From: Eutreptiella sp. 'Long Island Sound 2002'
Lineage: Eukaryota; Euglenozoa; Euglenophyceae; Eutreptiales; Eutreptiaceae
Assembly (NCBI GenBank): GCA_964036045.1
Contig: OZ038391.1
Location: 43,039,621 to 43,103,620, forward strand
DNA: 64,000 bases
Direction of reading: 5' to 3'
Positions 52,752-63,322 of the stretch are shown in pieces. How positions within the stretch are numbered: the first letter of the stretch is position 1; every line of letters starts with the position of its first letter. A program made the position numbers and the translations under genes. The notes beneath the pieces are model-generated. The model saw nothing but the letters and a program-made list of their open reading frames with translations. It did no database searches and was not told the origin of the DNA.

Positions 52752-54146
52752 TGTAATAGAACTGCACATCTCTAGATCGGTGACAGGCAACAGCCAGGAC
52801 TCAGAAATTCAGTAATCCAGTTGCAGGAATTGGACAGTCGCTAGCCGAAACCGGACAGGTCGCGGATTGCAATCTCCAGTAACGAAGACAGAATTTTGGA
52901 TGATTGGGTCTCGACAGATATGTTGTTTGTTCCAATCTGGTGTTTTTTTCGCATTCCCTGGTCAGTTCGATTTACTATCCATTGACTGAGCCACGCCGCC
53001 AAGAATGAGATGAATATGGGTCGAGCATGATTAATTGTCGCTTTGAATTAAAGGATGTACCAGTCTAATTCGGAAGCCACGCGTATTGTTGTAATGTCGA
53101 AGACATGCATGCTTCCCTGAGAGACCAAGAGTGTTCGAGCAAATGAATGTATATTCAAATTATGAGGTGGTACACAAAGCCGTCCATAAATTAGAAACCG
53201 TGAATGTTCGTAAGGTTTCCATGGTTAATGAATATATATTCGATCACGAGGTGTTACTCAAGGTCATCCCTAAATTAGGAATTGTGAGGTTCCCTTTACC
53301 ATGTTCGTTACCCGAAGCCTTCATGGTGCCAATGGATTGTTGTTACAATCATGTATGTGTATGTTGGTCCATGTGACAATTTCGAAAGGTTTGCACACTC
53401 TTGTGGTGAGTTGTGAATGGTTGTTGGAATGCCATGAATTCAATTATCCTTGAATCTTTTCAATTGATGGGAGTCTTTCAACCTACCATGGTATTGTTCT
53501 CCATTGGGTATGATACATTAATGACCAACTTGAGGTGGCTCAAGTAGGTGTGCATGCTTCATCATGCGAGTCGATATTCCATCATGTGTCATGTCATGAT
53601 ATGCATTATGTATTTTGACCTCCGTGGTGTAATTACATTCATGACCTCACGAGTGAATGCAATGTTTGTCTTGAGGTTAAGTTATAGATTTGCTGTTTGA
53701 TCAAATTTCGTTCGATCTCTCTTTCCATGTGTTCGACATGTTTCATGCATGGAGTGCCTCGATGACACTCTTTGATTTGGTCTGATTCTTTCGTATCTCA
53801 GGACTCTTTAAAATGAATTTCAATTAATTTGAAATTCAATTCAAGTGGTGGATTATCAATTTGTTACAAGGAGAGTCATATCAATCGTGAAGGTAAGCGC
53901 CGAGCCCATTCCGCGCACCAAGCACAACCGGGACCACGAGGAAAAGTCCGACACAAAATTGTGTTGTATTGTGTGCTGTTTGCCTCGTCTTGGTGAGGGT
54001 TTGTGCCAATTTTATTAGCTTTGCTCGGGGATTTTTCTTTTTGAAATTTTAGAGAAATCTCAAGCCCCTAGCTTTTTCTATTTTTGATTTTTGGTTAATG
54101 TAGAGCAAGGCACTACAATGGAAGTATCAGGGGCTACTCCAATACA
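52752..54146 (+). repeat. Nested element 3' LTR (1,395 bp)
   Basis: Same length as the 5' LTR. It ends ccaataca before TTGTC. Confidence 0.92.
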
Positions 54147-54151
54147 TTGTC
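54147..54151. repeat. Target site duplication TTGTC, right
   Basis: Identical to 47,145-47,149. Confidence 0.85.
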
Positions 54152-54746
54152 CCCTAGGAGGGTGGACACACCTTGCCTCTCATTACCTTGCTTGCCATTC
54201 CCCTCTGGTCTAGGAAGCCACCGCTTCTCGCTGGCTCCCCAAAGGTCATCACACTGGGGCATTTCCCATGCAACACCTGGTCAACAAGGCACTCACTCAC
54301 ACTGGTAACCACAGGCATGGGAGTGCAGGGCACAACCATGACACGGGCAGGGCTCCAAAAGCAGCGGATGTGCAGGTGTTGGGAGGACCAAACCCGATTG
54401 AGGGCGGGCGTTAGTACGCTCAACAAACCTGGAGCTCTACCTGAGTCCTGAACCTGTCCTAGCACACACTGAGTAGGCCTAGCTGTTAGCACAAGAGTGG
54501 TCACCGCCCCTAGGAGGTTAAAAAACAGAGGGGTTTGCGAGTAAAGGGCCTCAACTGTGAGTTCTGAAGGGACGGTATCTGTTCATGTAGGCCAGCGTGT
54601 TCAAGTGACCCTCAGTTGGGGTGGTCGTATGGAGCGGGGAACCTCGGACTGATCCGACACCATGGGTACCTAGTCCAGCGCGTGGGCGCATTCCTTGTAC
54701 TACACTGTGCGGATCTATGCATGGTGGGAGGCTGGGGCAATAGGAC
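54152..54746 (-). other. Ty3-2 noncoding sequence right of the nested insertion
   Basis: No frame with motifs. By position it continues the Ty3-2 3' region interrupted at 47,144. Confidence 0.4.
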
Positions 54747-56225
54747 TCACCGACCATTGGGCTGCAAACAAGATAAGCGGCCTGGTGGTATTCCGATGAT
54801 CCACAGTGTTGCTTTCCTTGGTGAGGGGGAAGTGTACCTTCGGGAAGAGCCTATACTCCAGCAGGAGTGGCCCGAAGGAGACTCCCAACGGGAGGAGGGG
54901 ATGTCTGCCAAGTACCACCGCCTCCTGAAGCTTGCAACCTCCTCAGTTCGGTTAAGACCAAGAAATGGATAGGCACAAGGAGATAATTGTTTCTTCTTAT
55001 GCTCGGACAGGGTCTCAGCGCGGGTTAGTAGCTGTCCCTCGCTATTCTCAACGAGGTAGGAACGAAAGATGGGGCTGATACTCCCATCTGGCTGTAGAAA
55101 GGCTGACATGGGTTCCCAGGTTGCCTGAAATAGCTCATAGCCATCCCACAGGGTAAGGAATTTCCAGCCCTGTTTATACTCGTGGCGTGCAATACCTGCA
55201 ACCATGTAGTAGCCATCGACTGCCATCTCATCAGCAGTCATTTCTTCAAGTTCGTCTGCCTCCTCAGGGTTGGCAGCGTTCTCCAGGTCGATACGCTTGA
55301 CCGGTCAGTCAGCCAGACGCCAATCATCCCAGGACAGTTTGTCAGGAGAGTGGTAATGTCTCAGCTGCGTAGGTGCACACAGCAGCTCTCCACCTAGGCG
55401 GGGACTGCACCTCACATGGATCCTGGATCCATTTATCTTTCTAATGCGGTAAGGCCCAAACAAAGGGTCCTGCAAACAGTTGCGGGGCCAAGTGGGCAGT
55501 CGCGAGTGGTGTACCAGCACCAAGTCTCCTACCTTGAAACTGGCAGGACTTCTCGTGCGGTTACGCCTGGTTAGCTCACATTCTGGAACGTGTTTCAGAT
55601 TGGCTCTAGCTAGGTTAGCCAGATCCTGCCTGTGTTCCAACCAGTCCCCTACGGCGCTCTTGTAGTCCTCAGGGAAGGGGCTTTTGAAAAACCACGCAGG
55701 ACACCCCCCATGGAAAGGTTCGTGGGGGGTATCGCCAGTTGAGGAACTCTCCTGAGAGGTCATGGTTAGGACAGCCCAGGGTAACAAGCGTACCCAATCC
55801 TTAGTACGTTCTTGTTTCATCAGAATCCTCAGGTTCTACTCCACCACACGGTTCTGTCTCTCGCACAGAGGGTTAGAAGTGTCAGTGTAGGGCACACTTG
55901 TGGTTCCATGGACGTTAAAGGCCTGCAGTACTCGCTGGTACCAACCAGAATCACTCCGGATGCGTACATCTTTGTCTGAGTGCACCTCCTTAGGTGCTCC
56001 ATACTGTTTGAACCACTGTTCAACCAAAATTTTCACAGTCTGTTCCCCTGTGATCTTTTTGTTGCAGGGGAACGCACGGGTGAAACGGGTCAGACCACCA
56101 GTGACAACCAGACTACTGTCATAACCACCAAACTTGGGCAGGCCGTGGATGAAATCCACGTACACCAGAGAGTTAGCACAGTAGGGGACAGGCAGAATGG
56201 AGACCAGTCCCCAGTCACGTGGAAC
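54747..56225 (-). pseudogene. Ty3-2 integrase core, GPY/F module and chromodomain (decayed)
   Basis: Close relative of Ty3-1 Pol, same orientation. It retains the integrase Asp (YVDFIHGLPKFGGYD), second Asp (VHSDKDVRIRSD) and Glu (SNPLCERQ), a GPY/F-like module (DPLFGPYRIRKINGS) and the chromodomain (YKQGWKFLTLWDGY). One frame is kept throughout, broken by TAG 55,838-55,836 (just after RQNRVVE) and TGA 55,307-55,305 (after WRLAD). The left part of the integrase is missing: at about 56,225 the sequence passes directly into the 65-bp array. Beyond the chromodomain the frame runs open to 54,747 without similarity. Confidence 0.88.
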
Positions 56226-58800
56226 AGCCGCCGTCCGGATGGACGAGTGTGCGCTCGGGGCACCGCACACGCAACACCACACACCGAGCGTACACAAGGG
56301 CGAACAGGAGCCAGGTGGCCCAGGACACCGCACACACAACACAACATGCCAAGGATGCACACCGTCCACAGCAGCCAAGTGGCCCAGGACACCGTACACG
56401 CAGCACAACACACCGAGCGTGCATACCGGTGAACAGAAGCCTCGTGGCCCAGGACACTGTACACGGAACGCAACGCACCGAACGAGCAAACCGGTGAACA
56501 GGAGCCAAGTGGCCCAGGACACCGCACACGCAACACAACGCACCAAGCGGGCATACCGGTGAACAGGACCCAAGTGATCCAGGACATCGCACACACAACA
56601 CAATGCACCGAGCGGGCACACCCGTGCACAGGAGCCAAGTGGCCCAGGACACGGCACAAGCAACACAACGCACCGAGCGCGCACACCAGTGCACAGGAGC
56701 CAAGTGGCCCAGGACACGGCACATGCAACACAACGCACCGAGCAGGCACACCGGTGGACAGGAGCCAAGTGGCGAAGGACACCGCACGGGCAACACAAGG
56801 CACCGAGCCAGCACAACGGTGAACAGGAGCCAAGGGGCCCAAGGCACCGCACACACAACACAACAGAGCGACCGGGCGCACCGGTGAACAGGAGCCAAGT
56901 GGCCCAGGACACCACACAAGAACCACAACGCACCGAGCGGGCACACCGGTGAACAGGAGCCAAGTGGCCCAGGACACCGCACACACAACACAATGCACTG
57001 AGCGGGCACACCCCTGCACAGAGGCCAAGTGGCCCAGGACACGGCACACGCAACACAACGCACCGAGCGGGCACACCAGTGCACAGGAGCCAAGTGGCCC
57101 AGGACACGGCACATGCAACACAACGCACCAAGCGGGCACGCCGGTGAACAGGAGCCAAGTGGCGAAGGACACCGCACACGCAACACAAGGCACCGAGCCA
57201 GCACACCGGTGAACGGGAGCCAAGTGGCCCAGGACACCGAACACAAAACACGATGCACCGAGCGGGCACACCGGTGAACAGGAGCCAAGTGGCCCAGGAC
57301 ACGGCAAACGCAACACAACGCACCGAGCGCACACACCGGTAAACAGGAGCCTCGTGGCCCAGGACACTGTACACGGAACGCAACGCACCGAACGAGCAAA
57401 CCGGTGAAGAGGAGCCGAGTGGCCCAGGACACCGCACACGCAACACAACGCACCGAGCGGGCACACCGGTGAACAGGACCCAAGTGATCCAGGACATCGC
57501 AAACACAACACAATGCACGGAGCAGTCACACCCGTGCACAGGAGCCAAGTGGCCCAGGACACGGCACACGCAACACAACGCACTGAGCGCGCACACCAGT
57601 GCACAGGAGCCAAGTGGCCCAGGACACGGCACATGCAACACAACGCACCGAGCGGGCACGCCGGTGAACAGGAGGCAAGTGGCAAAGGACACCGCACACG
57701 CAACACAAGGCACCGAGCCAGCACACCGGTGAACGGGAGCCAAGGGGCACAGGGCACCGCACACGCAACACAACACAGCGAGCGGGCACACCAGTGAACA
57801 GGAGCCAAGTGGCCCAGAACACCACACAAGAACCACAACGCACCGAGCGGGCACACCGGTGAACAGGAGTCAAGTGGCCCAGGACACCGCACACACAACA
57901 CAATGAAGGGAGCGGGAGCACCGGAGCACAGGAGCCAAGTGGCCCAGGACACGGCACACGCAACACAACGCACCAAGCGGGCACACCGGTGAACAGGAGC
58001 CAAGTGGCCCAGGACACGCACACGGAACGCAATGCACCGAGCGGGCACGCCCGTGCACAGGAGCCAAGTGGCCCAGGACACGGCACACGCAACACAACGC
58101 ACCGAGCGGGCACACAAGTGCACAGGAGCCAAGTGGCCCAGGACACGGCACATGCAACACAACGCACCGAGCGGGCACGCCGGTGAACAGGAGCTCAGTG
58201 GCGAAGCACACCGCACACGCAACACAACGCACCGAGCGGGCACACCGGTGAACAGGAGCCAAATGGCCCAGGACACCGCACACACAACACAATGCACCGA
58301 GCGGGCACACCCTTGCACAGGAGCCAAGTGGCCCAGGACACGGCACACGCAACACAACGCACCGAGCGCGCACACCAGTGCACAGGAGCCAAGTGGCCCA
58401 GGACACGGCACATGCAACACAACGCACCGAGCGGGCACGCCGGTGAACAGGAGCCAAGTGGCGAAGGACACCGCACACGCAACACAAGGCACCGAGCCAG
58501 CACACCGGTGAACGGGAGCCAAGGGGCCCAGGGCACCGCACACGCAACACAACACAGCGAGCAGGCACACCGGTGAACAGGAGCCAAGTGGCCAAGGACA
58601 CCACACAAGAACCACAACGCACCGAGCGGGCACACCGGTGAACAGGAGCCAAGTGGCCCAGGACAGCGCACACGCAACACAGCACACCGAGCGGGCACAC
58701 CGGTGAACAGGAGCCAAGTGGCCCAAGACACCGCACACGGAGCAACAAGAACACACCGTGCACGCACACCGGTGAGCAGGAGCCAAGTGGCCCAGGAAAC
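56226..58800 (-). repeat. Minisatellite, 65-bp unit, about 39 copies
   Basis: The plus strand reads accggtgaacaggagccaag, tggcccaggacaccgcac, acgcaacacaacgcaccg and agcgggcac per unit. accggtg at 56,425 and 56,490 shows the 65-bp period. Some units share co-varying changes (gtgcacaggag, gcgaaggac, ctcgtggccc), suggesting higher-order blocks. Both strands lack stops, giving frames up to 933 codons (Cys/Val-rich on minus). These are repeat by-products. Confidence 0.93.
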
Positions 58801-59391
58801 GTAGATAGGTAGGTATCTTCAGGAGCTCGGGATGCCTCCTTTGACAATGCAGGAAGAAGGTCACACCAAGGGGACGTCCTGTCCGTCCCACTGCCCTATG
58901 TCAGACGCCTCTTAAGCCGCTCCCGCATGTGCTTGGGAAGGCATTGTCACGGCCACCCGGTTCATGTGTCCCAGGTGGGAGCGTGTCCCCACATGTGTCT
59001 ATGGGTAGGGCCACATGCCCCCTCCTTTGGGCGGCAGCTCTGGGGGCTGCCCAGCCGTGTGGAGTATCTCTCACCACAAGGGGTATTGCTCCCGCTAGTC
59101 TACGGTACGACCGCCTCACCCTTGTGGCTTGAGTTGCGGGGCCTCTCTGCTTGGCAGGCGACCCCCTCCAGGACTGTGTACCGGCTCGCCTGTCAACGGT
59201 TGCTTCCATGGCTCCAGGTGACGTTTGCCATGGTCGCCGATGCAGCCTGGCCGGGCTCGGACCAGTGGCCTTGGGGTACCGCCCCTGCTGCTGGCCCGGT
59301 GAGTCAGCTGGGTCGCCCCAGTGCGTCCGACCCATGGGGTGTTGGTTCTTTCCTGTCCCTCGGCCGCCCTACGTGTGCAAGTGTGTGCGGT
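58801..59391. other. Spacer between the two inverted 65-bp arrays
   Basis: Unique-looking sequence with no protein motif. Frames extending from the right array run through it. Confidence 0.4.
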
Positions 59392-60085
59392 GTCCTGGGC
59401 CACTGGGCTCCTGTTCACCGGTGTGACCGCTCGGTGCGTTGTTTTGCTTGTGCGGTGTCCTGGGCCACTTGGCTCCTGTTCACCGGTGTGCCCGCTGGGT
59501 GTGTTGTGTTGCATGTGCGCTGTCCAGGGCCACTTGGCTCTTGGTCACCGGTGTGCCTGCGTGGTTTGTTGTGTTGCGTGTGCGGTGTCCTGGGCCACCT
59601 GGCTCCTGTTCACTGGTGTGCCCGCTCGGTGCGTTGTTTTGCTTGTGCGGTGTCCTGGGCCACTTGGCTCCTGTTCACCAGTGTGCCCGCTCGGTGCCTT
59701 GCTTTGCGTGTGCGGTGTCCTGGGCCACTTGGCTCCTTCTCACCGGTGTGCCCGCGTGGTTTGTTGTGTTGCGTGTGCGCTGTCCTGGGCCACTTGGCTC
59801 CAGTTCACCGGTGTACCCGCTCGGAATGTTGTGTTGCGTGTGCGGTGTCCTGGGCCACTTGGCTCCTGTTCACCGGTGTGCCTGCTCGGTGCGTTGCTTT
59901 GCGTGTGCGGCATTCCTGGGCCACTTGGTTCTTGTTCACCGGTGTGCCCGCGAGGTTTGTCGTGTTGCGTGTTGGGTGTCCTGCGCCACTTGGCTCCTGT
60001 TCACCGGTGTGCCCGCTCGGTGCGCTGCTTTGTTGGTGCGGTGTCCTGGGCCACTCGGTTCCTGTTCACCGGTGTATCCGCTCGT
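59392..60085 (+). repeat. Minisatellite, 65-bp unit, inverted relative to 56.2-58.8 kb, about 10 copies
   Basis: Unit in plus orientation: ctgttcaccggtgtgcccgc, tcggtgcgttgtgttgc, gtgtgcggtgtcctgggcca, cttggctc. caccg at 59,416, 59,481 and 59,546 gives the 65-bp period. It is the reverse complement of the array to the left. Confidence 0.92.
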
Positions 60086-60105
60086 GAAGCGGTACCCAGA
60101 ACCTA

Positions 60106-60186
60106 TGGCCCATGGCCAGGAGGCCTGTGAGCCGTCACACCCGTTATGACCCATGGCCCGAAGGCCTGTGAGCCGTCACACCCGTG
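60106..60186 (+). repeat. Short tandem duplication
   Basis: cccatggcc(a/c)g, aggcctgtgagccgtcacac and ccgt occur twice in a row, offset about 41 bp, directly after the 65-bp array. Confidence 0.7.
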
Positions 60187-60189
60187 CGG

Positions 60190-62990
60190 AAGCCGTTGAC
60201 ACCGGCTGTCAGCGGGATATCCCTGTTCTCTAACCCGCGAAATCTGGAATCCGATCTCTAACCATTAAGTCGGTGTGGAATTACCATAATTTTACTGTCT
60301 TGGTCAATTTGCGGTTAGAAATCGGTGAAATCCCCGATTTCTACTGCGATTTCTAATTGTCGTGAAATCGCCGCCTGACGTCGCCCGTTCCGTGCACTGC
60401 ATTAGATGATTCTGAAGAACGATCTTTCTTGAAGTTAAGACTGAAACAGTCTTCGAGTGATCCGCAATTTTTTCCTTGATAGAACGCATGATGTCCCAGA
60501 TTTGTCCCAGAAAATCTGGGCAGCCGAAGGCGCTTTGAACCCCCAAGTGAAATAACAAGGGTTACGAGCGTTCAAACGCCCAAGGACGAACTAACGTGCC
60601 TCATAGGCACTGTGTATGAGGTTTTGCCCCGCATAGTCATAGGATCAGGCCAAAGGATCCCAACTCCATAGGCCCAAAGGGTTATTTATTTTGAGTGTTC
60701 TCCAAGAAGTGCGCTTTTTCACGTACTTGGCGTCCAAGTACGTGTAGAAGTATGTTGAGTTGGCGTTTTCTCCCTCTTTGCTTGCCTCTACATCCGGGGC
60801 ATATCACTTGTCTTCCCCGGATAGTGCATATATGATCTCCAGGTATATATAGGCAATATATTTTGCGTGCATGCTAAAATTCGGCTTTTCGAAGTGAGGT
60901 CGATTTTCGACCAAGGCACTTGCATGCGTGTTAAGGGACCAACGTTACTCTAGAATATAGGCACACTTTGATTCTAGGCCACTAGGTCGGGTGTAGAAGG
61001 CGAGGGTAGGGTTGTATGCCATATTTGGTGTCATATCACGTGCCCATTTGGCGGGTGCACCATTCCAAGACTAACCCACCAATGGACCCCATATCGCACG
61101 AAGCTCTTCATTGTACTCCCAACCAACACTCGCAAGCCTAACCTCTGTGAAGGGACACTTGTGGAGCGCTCCCGAAGCGATGTGTTGCGAGCAAGGTGTG
61201 TTTTTTGCAATATTCCATATTTGCATGTGCCAACTTGGGAGGCAGCACGCGCGGCCTTCCAAAGCGCCCCAAGTGGAGCACATATGTGGAATCGAAGGTC
61301 ATTGGTGTCGAGTCATTGTGTTTAGAAGGATTGGTCGATTACTCAATCCAAGCCGAAGATATTATAATATATTTGTGTCGTTTTCAGGGCACTTTTGCGT
61401 GTTTTTTTGCTAATATTGCTGCTTTTTGCCCGTCATGACGTCAAGTGGCGACCGTGTATCTCAACGTTGCGCTCAATTGACATCATGATCCAAGTATGTT
61501 ATGAGGGTACATACTTTGGTGTCCAACATATCTTGGACCCGGCGAACAACTCCCCTTGGGCTTGGCATACCGTGGCCTCCATGTTGGCGATTTGGGACGA
61601 TCCCAAATGATGGGCTCACTTGGCGACCCTGCCATTCCCAAAACCGGAGGGGTTTGGGCGACGCCCAAAAGATATGTTGGACGCATATGACTTGATACCA
61701 ATCCTATGGCACACTCAGGTCCAAGTCGGGCATGTGCCTCAGTTGCCCCACCCATGAGTGTGCGCATTTTCGGCCATTTTAGGCAATTTTCCACATTTTC
61801 TGCCCGCCGTGCACGATGTTCAGCCCCCTCGTGCACGCCGGACACATGGACCAATGGACCATATATGACATGGGTGTTATGTATATTGGTCACCATGGTT
61901 CGCACACCACGTGGGCGAAGCGGAGTAACCTTCGTCAAGGTGCTAGCCCAAGGTGAGTGTGGACAATTTTGCCATTTTGGCAGTTGTGGACCGAATTTGG
62001 ATTGTCACCACGCCAAGTGGCATGGAGATCTTTGAGAGCCAAGGGCATGGGAGTCTCCGTTGGACTCTCGGTGGATTGCGTGTGGAGTGGCGGATCCGAT
62101 CTCCAAGCCGGCGTGGAGATATACTATTGAGGACACCCCCAATTTTGGCTCATTTTGAGCAGCCAAAATGACCCCCTTTTGGGACCCCAATTTCACCCCC
62201 CCGTGTGGTCAATTGGCGGCCCCATATCTCTATGCCCACAGGGAGCCCGGACCTAATTCCAGGTTGTGCACTCAGATAGAGGTTTTAGGTCCGGCCTCCT
62301 CACCTGTGAGCCATTGGCCTTGCCCTGGCCGGGCGAGCCACGCGTGGGAGGGACGCCAAATTTGGTGATTTTGGCATCATGACCCCACTTGACGAACCCC
62401 TGGTGCCCTGATGCCGGGACCTCAGGAGGACACAGGTTAGGTGAGGGCTCCAGGGAATTTGTACTTGAAGGGCACAGGGTCAGTTGCCTCGTCCCTACCT
62501 CTGGCGGGTCCTGACGAGGGGTCAATTTTGGAGTTTTCGGAGCCAATATCAGTTTGGGCTGAAACAGCCCATTTTCAGCGACCAACTCCTAGGGGATAAT
62601 GGCGGGGCCTTATCTCCGGCTCAGAGGGGAGTTGGGACCTGCCGTTAAGGGAGCATGGGGAGCCACTGTCAGTTCGCCTTGGAGCACCTTGGTTCCTAGG
62701 AACTCGCCTGTGGCTGGGCGGGACACCCTCCCCCATTGGCAGGGTTTCAGGGTCCGGACTGAGTAGGGCATGGGTTGTGTTTGAGCCCCCGCCCCTGCCA
62801 GCCACTGAGAGGGACGGACCTGGGATTGGGATAAGAGTTGGGATTGAGTGTCTATTGTCCTGTGATGCACTTACCCCAGTCCAGTTTTCACCATATTCGT
62901 ACATATCCTGATGTGTTGCTGTACATACTTTTGTTCCCTTGTTTCAGAGTGGCAAGGATCCTGAAACGCTTTGTCACATGACACGAGCGT
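60190..62990. other. No gene recognised
   Basis: Frames stay below 155 codons and show no motif. Words such as cattttggc and ccaagtggcg recur, but I could not define a repeat unit. Confidence 0.4.
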
Positions 62991-63322
62991 AATGATGCCC
63001 CTGTGAGCGCAGTGCTTTGCCTGCCTGCTTGCTTGTGCGTGGCCACCGCAGCGTCCCGTGGCCAGGCCCCCCACGGGAACGCGTCAAAAGCGTTTCATCG
63101 CCGGGGGGTTACCCATCCCTCGCGTGCCACTCGGGGCCACCCAAACCCCGAGTACCACGGGCTTCGCAGCGCCGCCCGGCAACAGCGCCGAGTCCGTGAA
63201 GGAAGTGCAGGGACCGGAACTCCGACATCAGCGAGTTCCTTCGGCCGACCAGCAAGGCCGCACTCCCAGCTTCATCAACCTCCTCAACAACCACCCCCAG
63301 GACCAGTCCATTGAGGGGAACC

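Larger units (their letters stand above)
47150..54146 (+). mobile_element. Non-autonomous LTR retrotransposon (Gag-only, TR-GAG-like), nested in Ty3-2
   Basis: 6,997 bp with two 1,395-bp LTRs that start tgtaatag and end ataca or ttaca (TG...CA), flanked by TTGTC. A primer site (tggtagcag) follows the 5' LTR and a polypurine tract (taggaagggag) precedes the 3' LTR. The LTRs differ at roughly 2% of positions by eye. The only coding region is a long coiled-coil protein with a basic tail. No protease, RT, RNase H or integrase motif is present, so it must move with enzymes of another element, perhaps a Ty3 relative using the same primer tRNA. Confidence 0.9.

Noticed and set aside
56090-58891. A 933-codon minus-strand frame rich in Cys, Val and Leu
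   Set aside because: It is the translation of the 65-bp minisatellite read in three registers; no independent domain is present.
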